10,191 nt of DNA from CAZXCQ01 sp964639275 (GTDB lineage: Bacteria; Desulfobacterota; DSM-4660; Desulfatiglandales; Desulfatiglandaceae), in assembly GCA_964639275.1 (NCBI GenBank), contig CAZXCQ010000224.1, positions 1-10,191 on the forward strand. Direction: 5' to 3'. The notes below the pieces were generated by a model. The model saw only the letters and a program-made list of their open reading frames with translations, had not been told where the DNA came from and did not search any database. Both the position numbers and the translations under genes were made by a program. Below are positions 1 through 5,150 of this stretch, in pieces. Numbering within the stretch: position 1 is the first letter of the stretch; each line of letters starts with the position of its first letter.

Positions 1-14
1 TTTGTCTTTGTCCC

Positions 15-47
15 TAACCTTGAACGTTGAACCCGGAACCTGTGAAC
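15..47. repeat. Short tandem heptamer-like repeat (GAAC units)
   Basis: GAAC recurs at 22, 29, 36 and 44, so the spacing is 7, 7 and 8 bases, in units such as TTGAACG and TTGAACC; a related CCTAACC precedes them. No reading frame or start site is associated. Tracts like this occur between genes in some deltaproteobacterial genomes, which is a recollection and not something checked here. The array may continue beyond the left edge of the window. Nothing else is recognisable in bases 1-109. Confidence 0.5.
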
Positions 48-109
48 GCTTGCCCGTGATTTCTTAACGCTCTCTAACGGTCTCAGACACGGATACACCC
101 TTCAAAACG

Positions 110-159
110 GAACCCCCATACCCCTGTCCAAGTGCCAATTTTCAGAAGGCTAAATTGAT
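110..159. repeat. Dispersed intergenic repeat, copy 1
   Basis: This stretch of about 50 bases begins GAACCCCCAT and ends CTAAATTGAT. It aligns along its whole length with 2413-2463, at about 39 of 51 positions by hand alignment with one single-base gap. It lies just beyond the stop codon of the disrupted frame at 180-632, so it sits 3' of that minus-strand unit. Both copies have the same orientation. Function is unknown. Confidence 0.55.
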
Positions 160-229
160 ATGAAAAATGTAAGACCTTTTTAAAGCCTTATGGCCACAGT
201 GGGGTGCTTGGTATGGCGCTTACGCGTCG

Positions 230-632
230 TCATTTTATCAAGCACTCCCTCACAGCCCCCACTGCGGTCAGATTCACGACCTCCTCCACAGTGACCCCGT
301 ATTGGGAAAGGTGGGCCGGAAGTCGTGTCCCCATGAGTATCGGCCCAACAGCCACGGCCTCGGGCATGTGCTGCAGGAGGTGAAGGGCCAGGTTTACAGA
401 TGACCAGCCAAGTTCGGCAATGACCTCCCGCAGGAGCCACAATGGCACCGGTCCTTTTACCCAGAAGAGGCAACAGTTGCCCCAGTCGTTCCACATCCGA
501 CCTGGCAGGTTGTTTTCCGATCCGCTCCCGAAGCTGCAAGCAAGCGGATCTCACCCGCTCCGAGCTGCCCATGGCGATTTCAAACTCGGTGGCGACCGAC
601 TCGAAGCCAGATGACAGGGATCGGTTTTCCAC
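230..632 (-). pseudogene. Frameshifted remnant with a phosphotransacetylase-like C-terminus
   Basis: A GTG start at 632 lies 6 bases beyond the malic enzyme stop, behind purine-rich sequence, so the unit looks co-transcribed with that gene. The first frame (from 632 to about 446) gives an E/R/L-rich protein segment that I do not recognise. The next recognisable sequence lies in another frame, from about 427 to 242: a block SSVNLALHLL, then AVGPILMGTRLP, then EEVVNLTAVGAV. This order matches the end of the phosphate acetyltransferase fold (pattern N-[IL]-A-x-x-LL ... GPILxG ... P ... [IV]VN-x-[TV]A), as found in Pta and in the C-terminal domain of MaeB-type malic enzymes. The original first frame runs on to a stop at 180 as low-complexity, non-protein-like sequence. 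Only about 60 residues of the roughly 320-residue family survive, so activity is not expected. The N-terminal part may come from a different gene. The family call is fairly good; the exact parent is unknown. Confidence 0.6.
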
Positions 633-638
633 ACTCCC

Positions 639-2357
639 TCACTCCCCTTCCTCAAAGCGGACGGGAAGGTATTCCGGAAACCACATGGCACTTCTAACCG
701 TCTCCTCGAGTTTAAATGAGACCCCCGGGTCTGCGTGACCTTCGGAAACGGCGCATCTGATTGCGGCGCATGCGACCGCGTGTGAGCATTCGCGTATCCG
801 GCGGAGATCTGGGAAAACAGCCCCTTCTTGGGAGTCCCCGGTCGGGGTGACATCGGCAAGGGCCTTGGCCGCTGCAAGCAGCAGACGGTCATTCACGCGC
901 CGGATGCGCCCTACCGTGACACCCAGACCCAGACCGGGAAAGACAAAGGAGTTGTTGCACTGGCCGATTTGATAGGTACGCCCGTTATACTCCACCGGCG
1001 GGAACGGACTGCCGGTCGCCACAATGGCCCTGCCCCCAGACCACCGGATGGCGTCTTCCGGAAGACATTCACTCTTGGATACGGGGTTTGAAAGCGGGAA
1101 AATGATAGGGCGCTCATTCACCTTTGCCATGGCCTTTACAATAGCCTCTGTGAAGATCCCTTGAGTGGCTGAGGTTCCAATAAGGATGTTCGGCCTGATA
1201 TTTGCCACCGCTTCTTCCAGCGTAATCTTCAAGCGATCCCTGCACTCGTAGCCGGTAACTTCATCTTCCGCTCTGGCAAAACTCTCCTTAAAGTCCTCCA
1301 TGCCTGATCGGGCCTTTGTCACCAGGCCCTGGGTGTCGACCAACCAAATGCGCTGCCTGGCCTCATTGTCGGACAAGCCTTCTTCCTTGAAGGCCAGCAC
1401 AATTTGATTCGCGATGCCATATGCGGCGGCCCCGGCACCCGCAATGACGACCCGACAGTCCTGGATCGACCGCCCGATTACACGCAGGGCCTTATAGATA
1501 CATGCAAGGACCACGCTTCCTGTACCCTGGATATCGTCATTAAAAGAACACAAGACGTCTCCAAAACGGTTCATTTGCTTTATGGCATTGCCTTTTAAGA
1601 GGTCTTCCCATTGAAGCAGAACCTCGGGAAAGACGTTGCACACTGCCCTGACGAATTTGTCGATAAAGGTCTGGTAATCCTCTCCGCGGACCCGCCTTTG
1701 TTTGAGTCCAAGATAAAGGGGGTCGCTGCGTCTTTCCTCGTTGTCTGTTCCCACATCCAGCATAACGGGAAGGGTGCTGTATGGTGAGACCCCTGCACAG
1801 AGGGTGTAAAGACACAATTTGCCGATGGGAATACCCATTCCGTCGGCCCCCTGATCCCCAAGCCCCAGGATGCGCTCACCGTCCGTAGCCACGATCACGG
1901 AAGGATCCTTGAAGTAGAAACTCCTGAGGAGTTTTTCGATGTGATCCTGATGATCGTAGCTGATATATAGACCCCGGGCCCGACGGTAGATATGGGAAAA
2001 TTTCTGGCATACCTCTCCCACGGTGGGGGTGTAAACGATCGGCATGCACTCTTCTATGTGTTCATAAAGGAACCGAAAAAACAGTGTCTCGTTTCTGTCC
2101 TGAAGAGTGGCAAGGAACTCATACTTCTTGAGGTTGTTGGGTTGTGCCTTGAAGTTTTCATAGTTTCTCACCAGTTGATCGTCGATGGTGGATATTGAGG
2201 GGGGTAACAGGCCGTGAAGATCGAGTTCGTCTCTCTCACGGGCCGTAAAGGCCGGACCTTTGTTTATAAATGGATTATTGAGGACTGCCCTCCCCTTCTG
2301 GTTCACCGCCATGTATTTCTGCCAGGTCTTGGAATCGATCTTTATGGAAAAATCCAT
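639..2357 (-). CDS. maeA: NAD(P)-dependent malic enzyme, long (MaeA/eukaryotic) form
   Basis: Cytoplasmic oxidative decarboxylation of malate to pyruvate and CO2 with reduction of NAD(P)+. The product is 572 residues, the usual size for the MaeA/eukaryotic type (about 540-600), with no phosphotransacetylase tail. In order it shows the catalytic Tyr in YTPTVGE (Tyr109), the catalytic Lys in GIPIGKLCLY (Lys180), LPVMLDVGTDNE, the metal ligands in QWED (Glu251, Asp252) and FNDDIQGT (Asp274), the dinucleotide fold GAGAAAYG (307-314), LSNP (Asn424) and CNNSFVFPGLGLG (467-479). All key residues are present, so the enzyme should be active. The open frame extends upstream to 2480, but the start at 2357 is preferred: GGAGG ends 5 bases before it, whereas the ATG at 2369 overlaps that Shine-Dalgarno and the added residues resemble nothing in the family. 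A sigma-54 promoter lies about 185 bases upstream. Cofactor preference (NAD or NADP) cannot be read with confidence. Confidence 0.95.
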   Translation of the reverse strand: MDFSIKIDSKTWQKYMAVNQKGRAVLNNPFINKGPAFTARERDELDLHGLLPPSISTIDDQLVRNYENFKAQPNNLKKYEFLATLQDRNETLFFRFLYEHIEECMPIVYTPTVGEVCQKFSHIYRRARGLYISYDHQDHIEKLLRSFYFKDPSVIVATDGERILGLGDQGADGMGIPIGKLCLYTLCAGVSPYSTLPVMLDVGTDNEERRSDPLYLGLKQRRVRGEDYQTFIDKFVRAVCNVFPEVLLQWEDLLKGNAIKQMNRFGDVLCSFNDDIQGTGSVVLACIYKALRVIGRSIQDCRVVIAGAGAAAYGIANQIVLAFKEEGLSDNEARQRIWLVDTQGLVTKARSGMEDFKESFARAEDEVTGYECRDRLKITLEEAVANIRPNILIGTSATQGIFTEAIVKAMAKVNERPIIFPLSNPVSKSECLPEDAIRWSGGRAIVATGSPFPPVEYNGRTYQIGQCNNSFVFPGLGLGVTVGRIRRVNDRLLLAAAKALADVTPTGDSQEGAVFPDLRRIRECSHAVACAAIRCAVSEGHADPGVSFKLEETVRSAMWFPEYLPVRFEEGE

Positions 2358-2360
2358 ATT

Positions 2361-2367
2361 CACCTCC
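2361..2367 (-). promoter_or_regulatory. Ribosome binding site that fixes the malic enzyme start
   Basis: On the minus strand GGAGGTG is followed by AAT and then ATG at 2357. GGAGG ends 5 bases from that ATG. The upstream in-frame ATG at 2369 runs into this same motif and has no comparable site of its own, so the shorter protein is preferred. Confidence 0.8.
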
Positions 2368-2412
2368 ATTGGTAACTCTTTGACCCTTTGAAAGCTGAGC
2401 AATGCGGTTTTT

Positions 2413-2463
2413 GAACCCCCATTGCCCTCTCCAAGAGCCGATTTTGAAAAAAGCCAAATTGAT
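2413..2463. repeat. Dispersed intergenic repeat, copy 2
   Basis: Begins GAACCCCCAT and ends CCAAATTGAT, aligning with copy 1 at 110-159 (about 76 percent identity by hand). It falls inside the predicted untranslated leader of the malic enzyme mRNA, between the sigma-54 promoter and the ribosome binding site. It is the reason the reading frame appears to extend upstream of 2357. Read on the minus strand, its motif GGCAATGGGGGTTC resembles the arms of the hairpin at 3405-3451. Confidence 0.55.
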
Positions 2464-2542
2464 GCCTCCGTTGTAATCAACCCGATACCGAGCCGGGGCA
2501 GAAAGGCATAAAGAGATTAGCCGTCTATTCTGGGCATAAAAT

Positions 2543-2558
2543 TGCAAGGGGTGTACCA
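2543..2558 (-). promoter_or_regulatory. Sigma-54 (RpoN) promoter for malic enzyme
   Basis: The minus strand reads TGGTACACCCCTTGCA. The sigma-54 consensus is TGGCACG-N4-TTGC(A/T). The invariant GG (-24) and GC (-12) are both present with exactly 10 bases between them, and only two less-constrained positions differ. Transcription would start near 2532 and give a leader of about 175 bases before the malic enzyme ATG. Sigma-54 promoters require an NtrC-type activator; I could not identify a clear activator dyad upstream. A DctD-like regulator of C4-dicarboxylates would be a natural candidate, but that is inference. Confidence 0.7.
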
Positions 2559-2766
2559 ACCCAAAGCGTGGACACCAGTGAGTCAAACTATTGGATTGCA
2601 CGGGTAATATGGGCATGAAAGGACAAATTTGGAGAGAGGGACAAGGGCCTGGGTATGTCAGGCTTTTTTACAGTCTGTAAAGGAACTGGCCCAAAGGCTC
2701 GGACTCTATATCGACCGCGACCTGTCCCACTTGGTTGATAGCGCAACAGAGAGGGCTTGTAACATC
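2559..2766. other. Gene-free stretch upstream of the malic enzyme promoter
   Basis: About 200 bases between the sigma-54 promoter and the end of the carboxyltransferase remnant. Activator binding sites for the promoter would be expected here, but no convincing dyad was found. A plus-strand open frame crosses it but has no ribosome binding site and runs antisense into the remnant. A missing C-terminal part of the carboxyltransferase could not be recognised in any minus-strand frame. Confidence 0.4.
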
Positions 2767-3358
2767 TCAAAAACCAATGGTAAGCCGTGGCGTGGGGTTA
2801 AAAGTCCGTCTCTCTTCTGCTGCCTTGCCTACGAGGACTCCGGGGGTATCATAGGATTCTTTCACAATTTCAAAGCAATCATCCTCATCTTCGGCGATGC
2901 GGTCTGCCTGACCGGTCACCTGGCTATGGAGCCTCCAGCCTCCCAGTTCCTGCATTGGAGACCCTTTCGCTCTTTGCGATTTCCAGGACACGAGGCCCGG
3001 AGACGGCCATACAGGACCCCTTGACCTGGATGACAAAGTCGGCGGCAGCCGCGGCCCAGGCCGGGTCACCAAAGCATTTTTCCATGATGGTCGCCACCAT
3101 GGGAACGCGCCGCATCCGGGTCCCGTAATTGGCACCGGGTGTCATTGAGCTCAGACCGTCAGAGCCCTGAATATCCGGAATCCTCGCCCCACCCGCCTCT
3201 CCCAGGTTGATGATCGGATAGCCCTTTTCGATCGCCAGTTGAAACAGGTGCCGGCTCTTTTTGGCCCCGTTTCTGCCCCCGCTCCCGGCCAGCACAGTGG
3301 CATCATTGGCCCTGGCCTTTCGACGGTTCAATTCCTCGATCGCATCGTTCATGCCCAT
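2767..3358 (-). pseudogene. Acyl-CoA carboxylase carboxyltransferase (beta) subunit, decayed by internal deletions
   Basis: Pieces of a biotin-dependent carboxyltransferase (propionyl-/methylmalonyl-CoA type, normally about 500-550 residues) appear in the correct order but shortened. An N-terminal piece (NDAIEELNRRKARA) joins abruptly, near 3283-3310, to GSGGRNGAKKSR. Then comes a well-preserved core: GYPIINLGEAGGARIPDIQG, MRRVPMVATI, CFGDPAWAAA and VQVKGSCMAVSGPRVLEIA. At about 2951-2954 one extra base shifts the frame; the family sequence continues in the next frame as ELGGWRLHSQVTGQ and AEDEDDCFEIVKE. Near 2856 this jumps straight to DTPGVLVGKAAEERR, a motif that normally lies more than 100 residues further on. 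After about 2806 homology stops, and the frame ends at 2767. Two internal deletions, one frameshift and a lost C-terminus make it non-functional. The start at 3358 (or ATG at 3352) is taken from the family N-terminus. Confidence 0.8.
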
Positions 3359-3404
3359 AGACGACTCTCTTACACCCCCTTGAAGTTGTAACACTTTAGC
3401 CGTA

Positions 3405-3451
3405 TGAAATCCTGGCAATGGGAGTTCGGAATTCCCATTGCCAGGATTTCA
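3405..3451. repeat. Long perfect hairpin (19-bp arms)
   Basis: The arm at 3405-3423 (core GAAATCCTGGCAATGGGA) is perfectly complementary to 3433-3451, with 9 bases between the arms. A run of T is absent on either side, so it is not a standard intrinsic terminator on either strand. Its core GGCAATGGGAGTTC resembles the minus-strand reading of the repeat at 2413-2463 (GGCAATGGGGGTTC), so it may be two repeat copies facing each other. It sits about 47 bases upstream of the carboxyltransferase remnant start. Confidence 0.7.
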
Positions 3452-3507
3452 AAAAGTTAAAGCATTTAGTAGACACCAGAGTTTATTGTTTTCTTTCCAG
3501 TCTGAAA

Positions 3508-3552
3508 GCCAACACTCCCATACCCTCTCAGAGCCGCAGGCCAACACTCCAT
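3508..3552. repeat. Direct repeat GCCAACACTCCCAT with related spacer
   Basis: GCCAACACTCCCAT at 3508-3521 recurs as GCCAACACTCCAT at 3540-3552. The spacer reads ACCCTCTCAGAGCCG, similar to the middle of the repeat at 2413-2463 (CCCTCTCCAAGAGCCG), which links this block to the dispersed family. No gene is recognisable in the whole stretch 3453-3720. Confidence 0.45.
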
Positions 3553-3600
3553 TACGCCGGACTGCCCTTTGATTTTTATGGCATAACCATTAGTCTCTGG

Positions 3601-3628
3601 CCACGCCCATAGGACGTGGACTTTTTTT
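3601..3628 (+). terminator. Possible weak intrinsic terminator
   Basis: CCACG (3601-3605) can pair with CGTGG (3615-3619), and a run of seven T follows two bases later. The stem is only 5 bp with a 9-base loop, and no plus-strand gene lies upstream for it to terminate. It may insulate the asparaginase promoter from read-through. Could be chance. Confidence 0.22.
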
Positions 3629-3690
3629 CGTAAAATCAAGCCCATTCGGAGCGGTGTGTTAGTCCTCCATGCTGGGTCATAACCCGGGTA

Positions 3691-3719
3691 CTGACAATAA
3701 CTGTTTGCTTTTTTAAAAA
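3691..3719 (+). promoter_or_regulatory. Candidate sigma-70-type promoter for asparaginase
   Basis: CTGACA (3691-3696) is followed after 17 bases by TAAAAA (3714-3719). This is 5 of 6 and 4 of 6 matches to the -35 and -10 consensus, in an AT-rich stretch that favours chance matches. A start near 3726 would put the small dyad at 3726-3744 at the 5' end of the mRNA. Confidence 0.3.
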
Positions 3720-3725
3720 AATGAT

Positions 3726-3744
3726 GATAGTTGAAAAAACTATC
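3726..3744 (+). other. Small hairpin in the asparaginase 5' region
   Basis: GATAGTT (3726-3732) and AACTATC (3738-3744) form a perfect 7-bp stem with loop GAAAA. It lies about 70 bases before the asparaginase start. It could be an operator or a 5' mRNA-stabilising stem-loop; the sequence does not decide between them. Confidence 0.35.
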
Positions 3745-3816
3745 TTCTTGCCTGAGACCGCGTGGAGATGGTCGGCCGCAGGCAATAAAACTGGTAAAGT
3801 GAAAGGAGAGAGACCG

Positions 3817-4869
3817 ATGATAATAAGATTGTTCCTGTCTTTTGTGTTCCTGTTTTCATTTACTATCACTTCCCCATCCGTGGCCAAAGAACTGCCTCTG
3901 GTCTGGGTCGTCTCCACCGGGGGGACCATCGCCGAAAAGATTGATCCAGCCACCGGCGCGGCCGTGCCCGCTGTCTCCGGAGATGACCTCCTGAAGGCCG
4001 TCCCCGGACTGGGGAAGGTGGCGCGGATCAAGGTCTTCGAACTCTGCAATATCGACAGTTCGCACATGACCCCCGAGATCTGGAAAAGACTCTCCCTCAA
4101 AGTCAATGAACTGCTCGCCGTCCCGGAAGTAAGGGGCGTGGTCATCACTCACGGGACCGACACCATGGCCGAAGGCGCCTTTTTTCTGGAGTTGACCGTG
4201 ACCTCCAAAAAACCCGTAGTCTTTGTCGGGGCGATGCGCAACGCCTCGGATTTGAGCCCGGACGGCCCGGCCAACATCATGAATGCCGTCCTCTGTATCT
4301 GTTCCGACGCCACCGCCAACTGGGGGGTTACAGTAACCCTGAACAATTATGTCAACTCGGCCTGGTATGTAAAAAAGACCCATTCAACCAATGTCCAGAC
4401 CTTTGTCTCTGGCCCGCATGGATACCTGGGCTATATCGTCCTGGGAAAGGTCCTTCGCTACCAGGACCAGGGCCGAACCCTCAAATTTCCCATCCCGGAA
4501 AAACTCCCCAAGGTTGTCCCCCTGACTACTTTTGCGGGCGATGACGGATCGCTGATCCGCCACGCAGTCGCCGACGGAGCCAGAGGACTGGTCATCGAGG
4601 CGGTCGGCGCCGGGAACGTCAACCCTGAGGTCCGCAAGGCCATCAAGGACTCCCTGGAAAAGAAGATTCCGGTGATCATCACCACCCGTGTCGAGTGGGG
4701 GGGAGTGGTCCCGGCTTACGGCGATATCGGGGGCGCAGAAGACCTGGAGAAGATCGGGGCTGTTCTTGGCGGTCAGATCGACACTTTCAAGGCCAGGCTC
4801 CTGCTGATGCTGGCCCTGGCCCGGCCGAATTTTTCAACCGATAGGCTCAAGACATATTTCAGGTACTAG
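3817..4869 (+). CDS. ansB: Periplasmic type II L-asparaginase
   Basis: Hydrolyses asparagine (and often some glutamine) to aspartate and ammonia. The product is 350 residues, normal for the family. Residues 1-23 form a signal peptide: basic Arg4, a Phe/Leu-rich core, and likely cleavage after SVA, giving a periplasmic enzyme. The first catalytic block STGGTIAE carries the nucleophile Thr37. Next come NIDSSHMT with Ser81 (substrate-binding Ser58 of E. coli AnsB), VITHGTDTMAEGAF with Thr114/Asp115 (Thr89/Asp90), VGAMRNASDLSPDGP, and VKKTHSTNVQTF with Lys187 (Lys162). Oddly, the position of the flexible-loop Tyr25 of E. coli AnsB appears to be Ala48; no Tyr is present in that loop. The start at 3817 is chosen because AAAGGAGAG ends about 8 bases before it and the signal peptide follows directly; an upstream in-frame ATG at 3721 has neither. 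The gene lies 281 bases before asdA in the same direction and supplies its substrate, aspartate. Confidence 0.93.
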   Translation: MIIRLFLSFVFLFSFTITSPSVAKELPLVWVVSTGGTIAEKIDPATGAAVPAVSGDDLLKAVPGLGKVARIKVFELCNIDSSHMTPEIWKRLSLKVNELLAVPEVRGVVITHGTDTMAEGAFFLELTVTSKKPVVFVGAMRNASDLSPDGPANIMNAVLCICSDATANWGVTVTLNNYVNSAWYVKKTHSTNVQTFVSGPHGYLGYIVLGKVLRYQDQGRTLKFPIPEKLPKVVPLTTFAGDDGSLIRHAVADGARGLVIEAVGAGNVNPEVRKAIKDSLEKKIPVIITTRVEWGGVVPAYGDIGGAEDLEKIGAVLGGQIDTFKARLLLMLALARPNFSTDRLKTYFRY

Positions 4870-4987
4870 TTTCTTGTCTCATAAATCCTGTCATAAGAAA
4901 TGGTAATTTGACATTCACAAGGTTTCGGGGTTCGATTGTGGAAGTGCAACCAGCAACCAATATCAGGTTTTGGTGTTTGAAAACTGG

Positions 4988-5020
4988 GGACCCACCGGTA
5001 GGTGGGGTGTCCGAAGGACA
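4988..5020 (+). other. Two tandem hairpins between asparaginase and asdA
   Basis: CCCACC (4991-4996) pairs with GGTGGG (5001-5006) around a GGTA loop. Directly after it, TGTCC (5008-5012) pairs with GGACA (5016-5020) around GAA. An alternative outer pairing of GGAC (4988-4991) with GTCC (5009-5012) would exclude the second hairpin. No T run follows, so this is not a classic terminator. It could be an mRNA 3' end structure for asparaginase or part of the asdA control region. The rest of 4870-4987 shows no gene. Confidence 0.35.
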
Positions 5021-5029
5021 AACTGGCAT

Positions 5030-5060
5030 TTTAGATTATCCAGAATTTAGATTGCCAGAA
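5030..5060. promoter_or_regulatory. Tandem direct repeat over the asdA -35 region (candidate operator)
   Basis: TTTAGATTATCCAGAA (5030-5045) is followed immediately by TTTAGATTGCCAGAA (5046-5060), a head-to-tail repeat of 15-16 bases. The second copy contains the -35 hexamer TTGCCA, and TAGATT (5048-5053) also forms an inverted repeat with AATCTA (5059-5064). Position and spacing suit a regulator binding two sites next to RNA polymerase. The regulator is not identifiable from this window. Confidence 0.5.
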
Positions 5061-5080
5061 TCTACGACATAACTTATAAA
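5052..5080 (+). promoter_or_regulatory. Sigma-70-type promoter for asdA-aspT
   Basis: TTGCCA (5052-5057), a 17-base spacer, then TATAAA (5075-5080): 5 of 6 matches in each hexamer with optimal spacing. Transcription would start near 5087 and leave a leader of about 64 bases before the asdA ATG. It is the best promoter match I saw in the window and lets asdA-aspT be expressed independently of asparaginase. Confidence 0.65.
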
Positions 5081-5125
5081 ACCCGATACCGGGTAGACAG
5101 GTCGTGACTCGACAGAAACCCGACC
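5081..5125 (+). other. Start-site dyad and stem-loops in the asdA leader
   Basis: ACCCG (5081-5085) and CGGGT (5090-5094) form a dyad at the predicted start site. In the RNA, CGGGT can pair with a second ACCCG (5118-5122), enclosing an inner stem GTCG/CGAC (5101-5104 with 5110-5113). GGTCG (5100-5104) can instead pair with CGACC (5121-5125), which is incompatible with both of those stems. The ribosome binding site (AGGAGG, about 5136-5141) lies just downstream and outside the stems. The stems are short, so a regulatory role is speculative. Confidence 0.3.
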
Positions 5126-5150
5126 ATTCCAGAACAGGAGGAAAATAGCA

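Noticed and set aside
2358..2480. N-terminal extension of malic enzyme to the ATG at 2480
   Set aside because: The extension is made of repeat sequence and has no family similarity, while a strong Shine-Dalgarno marks the start at 2357.
2629..3024. Plus-strand open frame of 131 residues
   Set aside because: It has no convincing ribosome binding site and runs antisense through the carboxyltransferase remnant, whose motifs clearly show the coding strand is minus.
3721..3816. N-terminal extension of asparaginase to the ATG at 3721
   Set aside because: It would bury the signal peptide 32 residues inside the protein, and it overlaps the candidate promoter region.
4908..4940. TTGACA near 4908 as a promoter for asdA
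   Set aside because: No acceptable -10 hexamer lies 16-18 bases downstream; the pair at 5052-5080 is far better.
4918..4960. tRNA-like T-arm sequence (GGGGTTCGATT)
   Set aside because: No acceptor, D or anticodon stem can be built around it, and the complementary CCCC is absent.
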